64,000 nt of DNA from Macrosoma leucophasiata (lineage: Eukaryota; Arthropoda; Insecta; Lepidoptera; Hedylidae): contig JAWQUS010000007.1 in assembly GCA_036365455.1 (NCBI GenBank), positions 21,468,001-21,532,000 on the forward strand. The letters run 5' to 3'. Under the pieces are notes generated by a model, which saw only the letters and a list, made by a program, of their open reading frames with translations, ran no database searches and was not told where the DNA came from. Within the stretch, counting starts at the first letter, position 1. Each line of letters starts with the position of its first letter. Made by a program: the position numbers and the translations under genes. Below, one piece after another: positions 31,711 to 40,397 of the stretch.

Positions 31711-31781
31711 GCCGTGACCAGGATTCGAACCTGGGTTACTACGGCCACAACGTAGGGTCCTAACCACTAGACGATCACGGC
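31711..31781 (-). tRNA. trnH-GTG: tRNA-His (GTG)
   Basis: A 71-nt complete cloverleaf. The acceptor stem GCCGTGA/TCACGGC is perfect. The D stem is GTCT/GGAC, the anticodon stem CTACG/CGTAG with loop TTGTGGC (anticodon GTG), and the T arm CCAGG-TTCGAAT-CCTGG. The A box (TCGTCTAGTGGTTAGG region) and B box (GGTTCGAATCC) are intact. No intron and no encoded CCA. A run of ten T residues on the transcribed strand at 31675-31684 is a suitable pol III terminator, 26 bases past the 3' end. Looks functional. Confidence 0.96.
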
Positions 31782-31784
31782 TAC

Positions 31785-32057
31785 CGGAGCAGATATCAGA
31801 TTGACGAAAATAACAAAGTTATTTTGGTAACTTTCACTCGCAAATTCGCCACGGTATGCGCAAGCGCCGCAATGCTCTACATTTCGTTAATTGCTTACGA
31901 AAGGTGTAGCGACATTGCAAAGTATGAGGAATGGTAATATGAATAAATTAATTAGCAGATAGACGTACCTATCTACTCAGTAATAAACTAAGCGCCGATA
32001 GATGCCTTTCCACAGGCTACTTTTGTAGGTATAATAATAATATTATTAATATTCCGA
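31785..32057. other. unassigned stretch
   Basis: No gene or recognised repeat upstream of tRNA-His. Confidence 0.25.
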
Positions 32058-32330
32058 TCTGGTAATAGAACTCCAGTGACGGAGCTCGAGGGCGTAGGCA
32101 TCACCGAATTACCCAAACGACTTGCCGCTAAGTGGCTCAGCACTACCGTGTTCGGGTCAGGTGGTAATGTACGGCCCCGTAATGTTTGGCACAGAGACAA
32201 TCAATACCTTAGGCCTCAGGATGGCTTCGCATCTACATTGAATTCTCTGGTATCATGTAGATGTTTATAGGCTTATATTACTTACCATCAATGTAAACTG
32301 TATGCTTGTTTGCCAGTTCTTGACATAAAA
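32058..32330 (+). repeat. S1 retroposon, diverged full-length copy
   Basis: Starts CTGGTAATAGAACTCCAGTG and ends TTTGCCAGTTCTTGACATAAAA. Confidence 0.8.
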
Positions 32331-32666
32331 ATTCAGTCTTCTCAGTTAGTTATTCCGTTGCCAAATTTTGTTTTTCTCATCCTCCATTGTACAAAAATAA
32401 CATGCTCAGATTCAAAAGCTTTCACAAACACCTAATCATCCAAATATCACACACAGAACATGTCTTAAAGCACACAGACATCCTTTGTAATGTCGAATAT
32501 CGGTAATCAAAGGGAATCAGAAATTCAGGCTGCATTGAAAGGTATGAGAACGGAACTGGGTGCACGTCACTTCCGCTTATTGATATTTAGTTCCGCGACT
32601 GTGGATCTCTTGATTGTGTGGAGATAGGATTTTCAGATCAGAAAAATTAAATTCCGGGCAGAATTC
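32331..32666. other. unassigned stretch
   Basis: Nothing recognised. TCAAAGGGAATCAGAAATTCAGG near 32507 resembles AATCAAAGCGGACAAGAAATTCG near 37563, suggesting a shared old repeat. Confidence 0.3.
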
Positions 32667-33035
32667 TAAGCCTGGGTTGCTCCAAGATATTTGTTAATAT
32701 TGTAACATTTCACATCCTTCTCTAACTTTAACAGATTTCTTTAAGTTAGAGAAGGTGGTAAAATGTTACAATAATTGTACTATTTATTTTTCGCAATAAC
32801 ACACGCGAGTGAACTAAAGAAATTATAGAAAAAACGGAAAAAAAAAATTGACTTGGCCAGGAATCGAATCTACGACCTCAGGATATCCAGTCCAGCCGCT
32901 TTACCACTAAGCTACCGAAAACCGAAATTTTGCTTTCCCTTTTTATTTTAACCGTTTTAGGGTGAATCGGTTAAAATCAAAAAGGGAAATCATGTTTTTC
33001 TTTCCGTTTTTTCTTTAATTTCTTAAGTGTTACGT
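32667..33035. mobile_element. TIR element P2: collapsed copy interrupted by S2
   Basis: The left end TAAGCCTGGGTTGCTCCAAG is the same terminal repeat as in the next element. Within 32690-32775 the two arms fold back on each other (CATCCTTCTCTAACTTTAA against TTTAAGTTAGAGAAGG). From 32776 an S2 copy with tRNA-like block (32850-32923) and a mirrored CTTTCCGTTTTTTCTTTAAT segment (32995-33025) replaces the rest. Confidence 0.6.
32850..32923 (-). ncRNA. tRNA-like block, diverged S2 head
   Basis: GGTTTTCGGTAGCTTAGTGG, then GTAGATTCGATTCCTGG. The D and T arms are recognisable; the acceptor stem no longer pairs. SINE head, not a working tRNA. Confidence 0.55.
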
Positions 33036-33668
33036 TAAGCCTGGGTTACACCAAGGTATTTGTTAAAATTAAAGTTATTGTAACATTTCACATCCTTCTC
33101 TAACTCAAAGAAAGGAGATGTTGTGAGCTCGGCTCTGGTTCGTACATTACCTCAAAAAATGGGTAAATTAAAGAAGAATCCGAAAAAAATACAATTTGTT
33201 TATACAAGAATATATTTTAGAGTTACAATTACATATAATTCAAACGATTTTATCATTTTCAACTATGTTCAACATGGCGGCGATACAGCCGACGCTTGGG
33301 ATCAATCGATTTCATATATATTCAATCGATTCAATAGTATTTAGAAAATGTTACTTTTTTTCTTTAAGAACTTTAAAATCAAAAAACAATTTAAAAAATG
33401 AAATGTCAAAATGTCATCGCCCGTCATATTCGCCATGTTGGTTTTGAGTTGCACTTCTAACTGCAAATAATGTTTTGTAACTGCAAACAAAGCTAAATTA
33501 GTGAAAATATGCAGTAAAAAACGCTTTTCTATTGATTTTGCCTGTTTGATGATACATGGCCGGAGGTCCATACATTTTTGCAACATCTCCTTTGTTAAAG
33601 CTAGAGAAGGACGTGAAATGTTACAATAACTTTGACTTAAACAAATATCTTGGTGCAACCCAGACTAA
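33036..33668. mobile_element. TIR element P2 carrying sequence P
   Basis: The terminal inverted repeats are about 80 bp long (33037-33120 and 33585-33667). The left one starts TAAGCCTGGGTTACACCAAG and the right one, reversed, TTAGTCTGGGTTGCACCAAG. The interior is a close copy of 31290-31650 in inverted orientation, including the VRTLPQKMGKLKKNPKKIQ frame. TA-rich edges suggest a TA or TTAA-type target, not resolved. Confidence 0.7.
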
Positions 33669-33900
33669 TGATGCATATTTCTGATTAAAAAAAACAACAG
33701 AATTTGAATAGAGCCTGTCGAGTCGATTCTTTTGACTCAATATACCTATCTACTAACGTTTAGGTAAATGTAACATGCGTCAATACAAATACTTTTTAAT
33801 GGCTGTGGGCAACATTCTACAAAACGATTTAAGCAGTTGTATTATCTTTATTTAGGCTAAGAGCCTATGCTAAGAGCCCTCTACACTCGTCGATTGCCTT
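33669..33900. other. unassigned stretch
   Basis: No feature recognised before the A-tail of the next element. Confidence 0.25.
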
Positions 33901-35985
33901 GATTTTTTTTATTTTTTTTTAGGTCGGGCTTTGTGTAAGCGGCCTGTCTCGAGACGGCACTAGTCTACTTCACCGGGCAATCGGCGAGCGCAGAAGGCGC
34001 TCCAGCCTAAAGTTAGCGCAACTGCCTAAGGGTGACCCATGCGGGTCCGTGCCTCGGCTTAGGGCGTTGCGGAGAGACATATGAGACATATGCGATTATG
34101 CGCGGTGCAACTTTCGCTCTACTCCATTCGGTTGGTGATAACCGGAATGTCATCGGCCTCGCGGGGCCGGAGATAGGGTCGGGATCAGGGGCGGGCGCGG
34201 CGCGAAACGCGTCGGCGCGTTGTATTGGCGGATTGTGCAGTGTTATTCTGTAAATGATTGTTCATTGCGGCGATGGCCAACGTGGTCTCATCGTCCGGAT
34301 CTTTTAAGACGTGCCTTGGACGTCTCCTTTTGGCACGATCAAAAGGAGTGTAAATCGCGGCCGCTCTGACCAGCGGATTCGGGTGGTGACTCGCCCGATC
34401 GAAATAGTGAGCTGAGGCTCGCTTCATAAACTGCCGGATGGTAGGCGGGTTTGCATCAATGTGCAGGTTTTTATTACGTACGTACCAAGGCGCGCCTATG
34501 GATTTACGTAGGAATCGGTTTTGCAAGGTTTGAAGTTTGCGTAACGTTGTGTTTTTCGCGTGGGCGAATACCGGGGACGCGAAACATAATATGGGCCTTA
34601 TGCAGGACGTATAGGCACGGAGTTTGTTCCGGGCCGATAGCTTGCTCTTTTTGGTTAATAAACAATGTAGTTGGGACAACACGAGCCTTTGCGTACGCTG
34701 CTTTTACATGTGCAGCGAAGGTCAGATGCCGATCAAGCGTCACTCCTAAGTATTTGATTTTGTCCATCCAGGGGATGGGCTCGTCAAACATTTGGACGGG
34801 GGCTACGTTAGGTCTGGGAGCGCGGTCCCGTATAAGGAGTATGGCAGCGCTCTTGCTAGGATTTTCCTCTATACGCCAGCGGCGGAACCAAGACTCAAGG
34901 TCTTTGGCTGCCGCTTGCAGGGCTTTCCTTATGATCTCTGGCTTTCTGCCAGAGACGTAAATAGCAGTGTCGTCAGCGTACATTGCCACCTGAACGTCGT
35001 TGCGGACAGGGATATCGCTAGTGTATAGCGTGAACAGGAGGGGGGAGAGTACGGATCCTTGGGGAACACCGGTTGTTATAGTGTGACGGTTCGAAAGGGT
35101 ACCCTCGACTCGATATCGAAAGCCTCTGTCCGTCAGAAAATCGCGAATGATGTGCACGATTTGGGTGGGTGGTCCGAGAGTGTACAGCTTATTTAATAAA
35201 CCGTTGTGCCACATGCGGTCGAACGCTTTAGCGATATCGAAGAAGAGGGCTCCCGTCATAATCTTTCTATCGAATTTACTGAGTATATGCTCAGTGATTC
35301 GATGTACTTGATGGACACAATCCGGGATCAAGTGCCGCACTCGGGTGAAATCTAAGAGTCGAGCGTACACGACGCGCTCGTAAAGTTTACTTAGAGAACT
35401 GAGCAGACTTATCGGCCTGTATGACGAGGCCTGGTTGCTCGGCTTACCGGGTTTTTTAAACCCGATAACTGTGGCCTCTTTCCACGCGAGTGGAAACATA
35501 TTATTTTTAAACGCTGCGTTGAGTATCGCAGCCAAAAGGGCAATGAGCATAGGGGGTTAAAGTTTCTAACTGTGCGATTGGAAATCCCGTCCGCACCCGG
35601 CGCTTTCCGCACTTTTAGACGCTTGATCAGGTCTGACACCTCTGCGACTGTCACAGGTCTGGGAGGATCATCATTATTTTCGCTATTACCGTTAGCGTTT
35701 TCATCGACTTGCGTGTCGGGAATGGGACCGGTTTCGCGCGGAGGGGTTGGCGGTCTCGCGTTCCTACTTTCGACTTCAGAGTTAATCTTATCTAAATGAT
35801 CGGAAGCTATCGGCATCGTACTTGGAGAGCATTGAATCTCGAGTTCGCTCGCCAGGCATTCGGACTTTTCGAAGTCATCGAAGGCTGGCGGTTGGTTAGG
35901 ACGAATGAGGGGAGGCATAGATGTCTCGTTAGGGGATTTGAAGCATTTGAATAGCATCCAGTACTCTGTATGAGAGGGATCAAGG
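33901..35985 (-). mobile_element. Jockey-clade LINE, 5'-truncated
   Basis: The minus-strand element ends at a T-rich run (33901-33921, its poly(A) tail). It retains the reverse transcriptase and C-terminus but neither ORF1 nor endonuclease. Its 5' end lies at about 35960-36000, directly beside a mariner fragment. The 3' UTR is about 33922-34184. Confidence 0.8.
34185..35957 (-). pseudogene. Jockey reverse transcriptase, frameshifted
   Basis: Three overlapping frames make up the RT. 35957-35570 covers the pre-RT region and ends in LKVRKAPGADGISN. 35550-34720 covers the RT core with SSYRPISLLSSLSKLYERV, FFDIAKAFDRMWH, GVPQGSVLSPLLF and the catalytic MYADDTAIY. 34682-34185 covers the C-terminal region with SKLSARNKLRAYTSCIRPIL and RRRPRHVL. 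Two frameshifts (about 35560 and about 34700) make it inactive. The family resembles, but is not the same as, the element at 37.8 kb. Confidence 0.88.
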
Positions 35986-36002
35986 TCAATGAGCTTTTGC
36001 TT

Positions 36003-36384
36003 TCAAAAATGGCATCCATTTTATCCGTAATAGGGCGACCAGAGCGAGGTGCGCGCTTAAATCAAAGTTGTGCTACTCTCACAGACACTGCACTAGGTCC
36101 ATAAACATCGCAAATTTTTTTCGCGGCTTTCGTTGCACTTTTACTTTTTTTGTGGTAAAATTTTAAAATGTATCGAATTTCTTCATTAGATTCACTCATC
36201 TTGACAATACGAAAAACAAATGAAAATCACACATTTGCCTAATTTGAATTTGAAATTATGTTCTTTAAAATTTTAACTTTCAATGATACCAAAACCAGCC
36301 AGATACAAATACTACAGCCAAAGAGATTTTATTACAAGTTCATACATACTATAATGCGAAAAGACTTTTCCCCAACCTTATTTT
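36003..36384 (-). pseudogene. mariner 5' fragment, second copy
   Basis: Repeats 793-1187 of the first mariner (ATGGCATCCATTTTATCCG and CACTGCACTAGGTCCATAAA) with a 20-30 bp deletion near 36058, and ends at the same terminal CCCCAACCT. It encodes only the N-terminal part, broken. Confidence 0.85.
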
Positions 36385-36609
36385 ACTTCTTATGAAAAAA
36401 AAATAATGAATAATATAACATAACATAAATATGCTATGTAAAACGAAGGTCTGTATGGTAAATCTTAATGACCTTTTTTTAATTTAAAAAAGAAATAAAT
36501 ACAATAAACATAGGGTAGGTTATTCAGGGTCCTCGACAGCCGATGGAATTTCAAAGAGCATTTTCGGCTCTTTTGAAGGAAGTCGAGTACAACATGCCAC
36601 GAATATAGT

Positions 36610-36855
36610 TCCATCGAGGGCGTAGGCACCACCGCATTACCTAATCTATCTGTCGCGAAATGGTAGTGTTCAGCACTATCGTGTACCGGTTAGATGGCAA
36701 TGTATGGCCCCGTATCACAGAGATATAACAACCTAGGCCTCAAGGGTAGCAACCTATCTGCATTTTGACCTGGTCTTTGTGTGGGTAGGCTGCAGTCATC
36801 ACTTAAGATCAATGTGAACTGCACGCTTGTTTGCCACCTTCACTGCATAAAAAAA
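36610..36855 (+). repeat. S1 retroposon lacking the first 30 bp
   Basis: Begins at CGAGGGCGTAGGCACCACC and ends CACCTTCACTGCATAAAAAA. Confidence 0.8.
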
Positions 36856-36984
36856 GCTCCGTTAGTCGATAGGCGACAATAATTTCCATAATTTGGTGGA
36901 AAGGGTAGCGCGAGCGCAGAGGTATTGTTATCATTCAGAAATATAAAATAGATCAAATAAAAAAATAGACACAGATGCCAATAA

Positions 36985-37146
36985 ACGCAATATTACGTTT
37001 ACGCAGTATTGCGTGGAACGGCATCATTCGATGAAAGGGTTGTAGTTGGTGCCGGACTACGCAATATTACGAATACGTAGTATTGCGAAGGTTGGCACCC
37101 ATGGGGTATTTTTTGATGTTGGTGCCAGATACGTAATATTGCGTAG
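36985..37146. repeat. three near-palindromic ACGCAATATTACG modules
   Basis: Module 1 (36985-37014) pairs ACGCAATATTACG with ACGCAGTATTGCGT. Module 2 (37058-37088) pairs ACGCAATATTACG with ACGTAGTATTGCG. Module 3 (37130-37146) is a half site, ACGTAATATTGCGT. GTTGGTGCC precedes modules 2 and 3. Function unknown. Confidence 0.6.
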
Positions 37147-37206
37147 TAAAGCATTTGTATGGTGGCCACCGATTTCGATTTGACGCTAAACTTCGGCAGT
37201 CAATGG

Positions 37207-37440
37207 GTTAAAGACGCCGTTGGCCTCTTTGGTGTGCTCGAGCACGACTAACATCATGTTTAGGTGACCGTTCTGACCCTTATGCCCTCGGTGCATCCTG
37301 TGCACCTGCAAAACTGGGAGGGCTTTGACCTCTTTAAGGTCGGCCATAATTTCCTCGGGAGAGAGGAAGATGGGGATGTTGCGTATTACTACGCGCCGAC
37401 GCTTCTGCTCGAGGAGGGTGTACGTGAAGTACTGTAGGCC
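37207..37440 (-). pseudogene. Jockey-type ORF1 (gag) fragment, PRE_C2HC-like domain
   Basis: An uninterrupted minus-strand frame reads YFTYTLLEQKRRRVVIRNIP, then LSPEEIMADLKE, VHRMHRGHKGQNGHLNMMLV and VLEHTKEANGVF. It resembles the domain before the zinc knuckles in Jockey-clade ORF1 proteins (compare LRGLPRGTDPQDIVEALKA in the intact element). No start, no knuckles; a fragment. 37441-37804 is unassigned. Confidence 0.6.
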
Positions 37441-37811
37441 CCACTAGTGTTGTCACTGTCGTCTGCGCTTTTGTACTTTTTCTAGTCCACCTTAAAAAGG
37501 AATCAAAGCGAACTTCAAATCGAATATGGCTATGACATCCATTGTTAAATTAAATATTGGAAATCAAAGCGGACAAGAAATTCGAGCTGTATTGAAATGG
37601 ATCTCAGTGCACTTTACTCTGTAATAGGGTTGAATACGTGTGAAATGACTACTTTTTATTGTTTCCTATGTTATTTAAATGTAAATGGAACAAAATACTA
37701 CAAAATATATGGAAATTGGAGAATAACAGTAACAGAAAGAAGATTTTAAAAATTACGAAAATCTGTGTAGCTGGGTATCTAGTAGGTACTTACCTAATTT
37801 CAGTAAATCCA

Positions 37812-38189
37812 GTACCGTCGCGCACACCGAGCGCGACGCACGTTGCGAAACTAAACGGAGCAAAATGTCTGCGATCGGATAGTTTCGCGCGCCCAGTTAT
37901 ACGCGATAGCCATCGTCCGCGTCGTAGTGGGTACCCCGCTCACGGTGAGCCGGTACCGCCTGCTATTTACAGGCAGGGAAAACCCTCCGTGGGTTGTGTG
38001 TGTACTCCGCGGAAGTGATAGTGTTTACCAACTACCTATTAGTGTAATTACCAGTGCGAGAGGACGCCTAGTGGTAAAGTGCGCGAGTGAACTCAGGTCG
38101 CTTTCGTAGTGCAAACTCATTCCACGAGGAAAGTGGCCTGCAGGCGCCTCCACACCTAGCCAGCTGGTAGGCCAACAGCAACCTGCGTT
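37812..38189 (+). promoter_or_regulatory. 5' UTR / probable internal promoter of the Jockey element
   Basis: GC-rich leader before the ORF1 ATG at 38190. Jockey-type elements carry an internal pol II promoter in this region (family knowledge); I see no specific motif that proves it here. Confidence 0.4.
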
Positions 38190-39449
38190 ATGTCCGAGGG
38201 GGACCCTCCCCCCCGGGAACTGCGGCCGCGCCGATCAACTCGCACGAGCATCCCGGTGCGCGAGGTGGTGCGCCGCAACATTTTAACAGGGGCCCACTCT
38301 GTGGCGCCCGCCCGATCCTCGTCCCCGCAACCTGGCACAGCCGCGGCGCCTGCCGCTGCAGCAGCCTACGAGAAAACGAGGTGCACAGCGCCGCCATCGC
38401 CGGCTGCATCTCCAATGCCATCGCCTTCACCACCATTGCTTCCCGCGGCCGCCACCCAGCACTCTCCTGCGCCCGCAATTGATATTGCGGCTGGCGCCGA
38501 GAACGTCAAGAGGCGGCGCGGGGACGTCACCACGTCTTCAGAGGAGGACCAGGCGGAGAAGCGACTCTGCCAGGCTCCCTCCCAAGCATCAGACGAAGAG
38601 GAGGAGTACGTGCAGGCAGAAGAGAGCGAGCCTCGCACTACTACACCAACCAGTCCATCCACCAGCTACGCGGCCATCGAGAGTCCGCGTCGACCAGTGG
38701 CTCTAAACACGGATAACGAAATGCGATCGTCATTATCGCTACCGCATGCGCCTACATCGCCACCGGCGACATCCTACGCGGCAGTAGCTGCCGCGCCTTC
38801 CAGCTCGCGTCCCGTGGTCACTCCACTGCAGGAGCCCAAACCGATGCGGTGCAGTTACCCTCCACTCATTGTGGAGCAGTTACCCAATTGGCCGCGACAC
38901 CTAGCGGCCATATCTGACAAATTGGGGTACGCCCCGAACGCGCGTTCCACCGGCGCCGGGGTCCGATTTACCCCTAAATCACCGGACGAATATCGAGCAG
39001 TCCAAGCGTACTTGATTGCCGCCTCCACCGAAGATCCATCGGTAGAATGGTACTGCTTCGCCCCGGAAGCGGAACGCCCACTGAAGGTAGGCTTGAGGGG
39101 TTTGCCACGCGGTACAGATCCTCAGGATATCGTGGAGGCTCTAAAAGCAAGAGGTTTTCCAGCCACTACAGCCCGCCCTATTTATCCCAAAAGAGAACGG
39201 CCAGGGGCGGTCTATTTTATACAGCTAGGCCATTTAAACAAAGAAGAACTGGCTCGACTGTACGCCATAAACGAACTCCTTCACCTCCGTGGCGTGGAGA
39301 TTCAGGCATGGAGACCTAGAGATGGCCCGCCTCAATGCCACCGGTGCCAGCGATTCGGGCACGCTTCTGCAAATTGCCACAGGCCGCAAAAGTGCGTCCG
39401 GTGCGCCGAGAACCATCCGGGGAGTGAATGTCCGCGTCCACGTGACTAA
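38190..39449 (+). CDS. LINE ORF1 (gag-like RNA-binding protein), to premature stop
   Basis: 419 codons from ATG. ORF1 proteins of this clade bind element RNA and carry it to the nucleus. The N-terminal 210 residues are Pro/Ala/Ser-rich and low in complexity. Residues about 230-360 resemble the PRE_C2HC-type domain (KVGLRGLPRGTDPQDIVEAL). Two zinc knuckles follow: CHRCQRFGHASANC (CX2CX4HX4C, from residue 383) and CVRCAENHPGSEC (CX2CX3HX4C). The frame hits TAA at 39447-39449, between knuckles two and three, and stays open beyond it in the same frame. A single substitution probably created this stop; intact relatives would read on. Confidence 0.85.
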   Translation: MSEGDPPPRELRPRRSTRTSIPVREVVRRNILTGAHSVAPARSSSPQPGTAAAPAAAAAYEKTRCTAPPSPAASPMPSPSPPLLPAAATQHSPAPAIDIAAGAENVKRRRGDVTTSSEEDQAEKRLCQAPSQASDEEEEYVQAEESEPRTTTPTSPSTSYAAIESPRRPVALNTDNEMRSSLSLPHAPTSPPATSYAAVAAAPSSSRPVVTPLQEPKPMRCSYPPLIVEQLPNWPRHLAAISDKLGYAPNARSTGAGVRFTPKSPDEYRAVQAYLIAASTEDPSVEWYCFAPEAERPLKVGLRGLPRGTDPQDIVEALKARGFPATTARPIYPKRERPGAVYFIQLGHLNKEELARLYAINELLHLRGVEIQAWRPRDGPPQCHRCQRFGHASANCHRPQKCVRCAENHPGSECPRPRD

Positions 39450-40397
39450 CCGCCTACGTGCGCCAATTGCGCCGGGGCCCACACTGCTAACGATCGGAGG
39501 TGCCCCAGTTTTATGAAGGAAGCACGGAAGAGGCAGGAAAAGGTGCCCCCACCGCTACCTACTCAACAAGCACCAGGATCTGGGGCACGGCGAGTACCGA
39601 TGGCCGCGGCCCCCGCACCGGTGGCACAACCGCCACCTAAGGTACTACACGCAGTGGCCGGCACAACACTAGCAACGCCGGCCAATCAACCAGTAACGCC
39701 GGCCAATCAACCATCACGGAAAAAACGCCGTACTGGACGTCCGCGGAAACGTAACGTACCAATCGCGACGTCGACCCCGTTCCCGGTCGCGGCAGAATTG
39801 ATCCAGCCCGTCGAGCCTGTAACCGAACCAATGAGCGGGCCGCAAGCCCCGCCCACTACGCGACCTACTTTCACCGTAGTGCCACGCCTCCAACACGCCT
39901 CCCCGCCAAGGCAAGCGTCCCCTGCGCCGCCTCCCGCACCTCTCACCGTGCAGGTGAGCTGCGCGCCCCGCGCCGCGCACGCTCCCCGCGCCGTCCCGGC
40001 AGAGGTGCCGCCTTCCAGTGCGCCTCGGGCGGCCGATACGAACGGTCGTGCCCCGGCCGCTAGTCACTGCATCGCTGCATCAATCGATCGACGTGTGGAG
40101 CCGATGGTAGTGAGCTTTGCCGCTCTGGGGGCAACGCCAGCAGACGCGTATTCACAAGCGCACGTGGTAAGTTCTGGGCCGGCTCATTCAAACTCGCAAG
40201 CCGTACCAGCGACCGTGTCCCGGGGGAGGGTTTCCACTCCCTCAGGACACTTAGTGGAGCCGACGATGTCCCAGTTAGTGGGTGTATTTATTAACACACT
40301 GACTGGAATATTGGCGGCATACAACGCCGGGCAGGATATAATGCCTGCACTACTGTCGGGACTGGCCGAACTAACTCGTTACAGTGATCCCGTGTAG
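39450..40397 (+). pseudogene. LINE ORF1 continuation after the in-frame stop
   Basis: The same frame as the upstream 419 codons resumes immediately with the third knuckle CANCAGAHTANDRRC (CX2CX3HX6C) and SFMKEARKRQEKVPPPLP, then a long Pro/Ala-rich tail ending at TAG 40395-40397. The first ATG after the stop is at 39513. Together both parts would make an ORF1 of about 735 residues. It overlaps the start of ORF2 by 14 bases. Confidence 0.8.

Noticed and set aside
34032..35028. Plus-strand frames of up to 169 codons over the truncated Jockey
   Set aside because: Shadows of the reverse transcriptase on the opposite strand.
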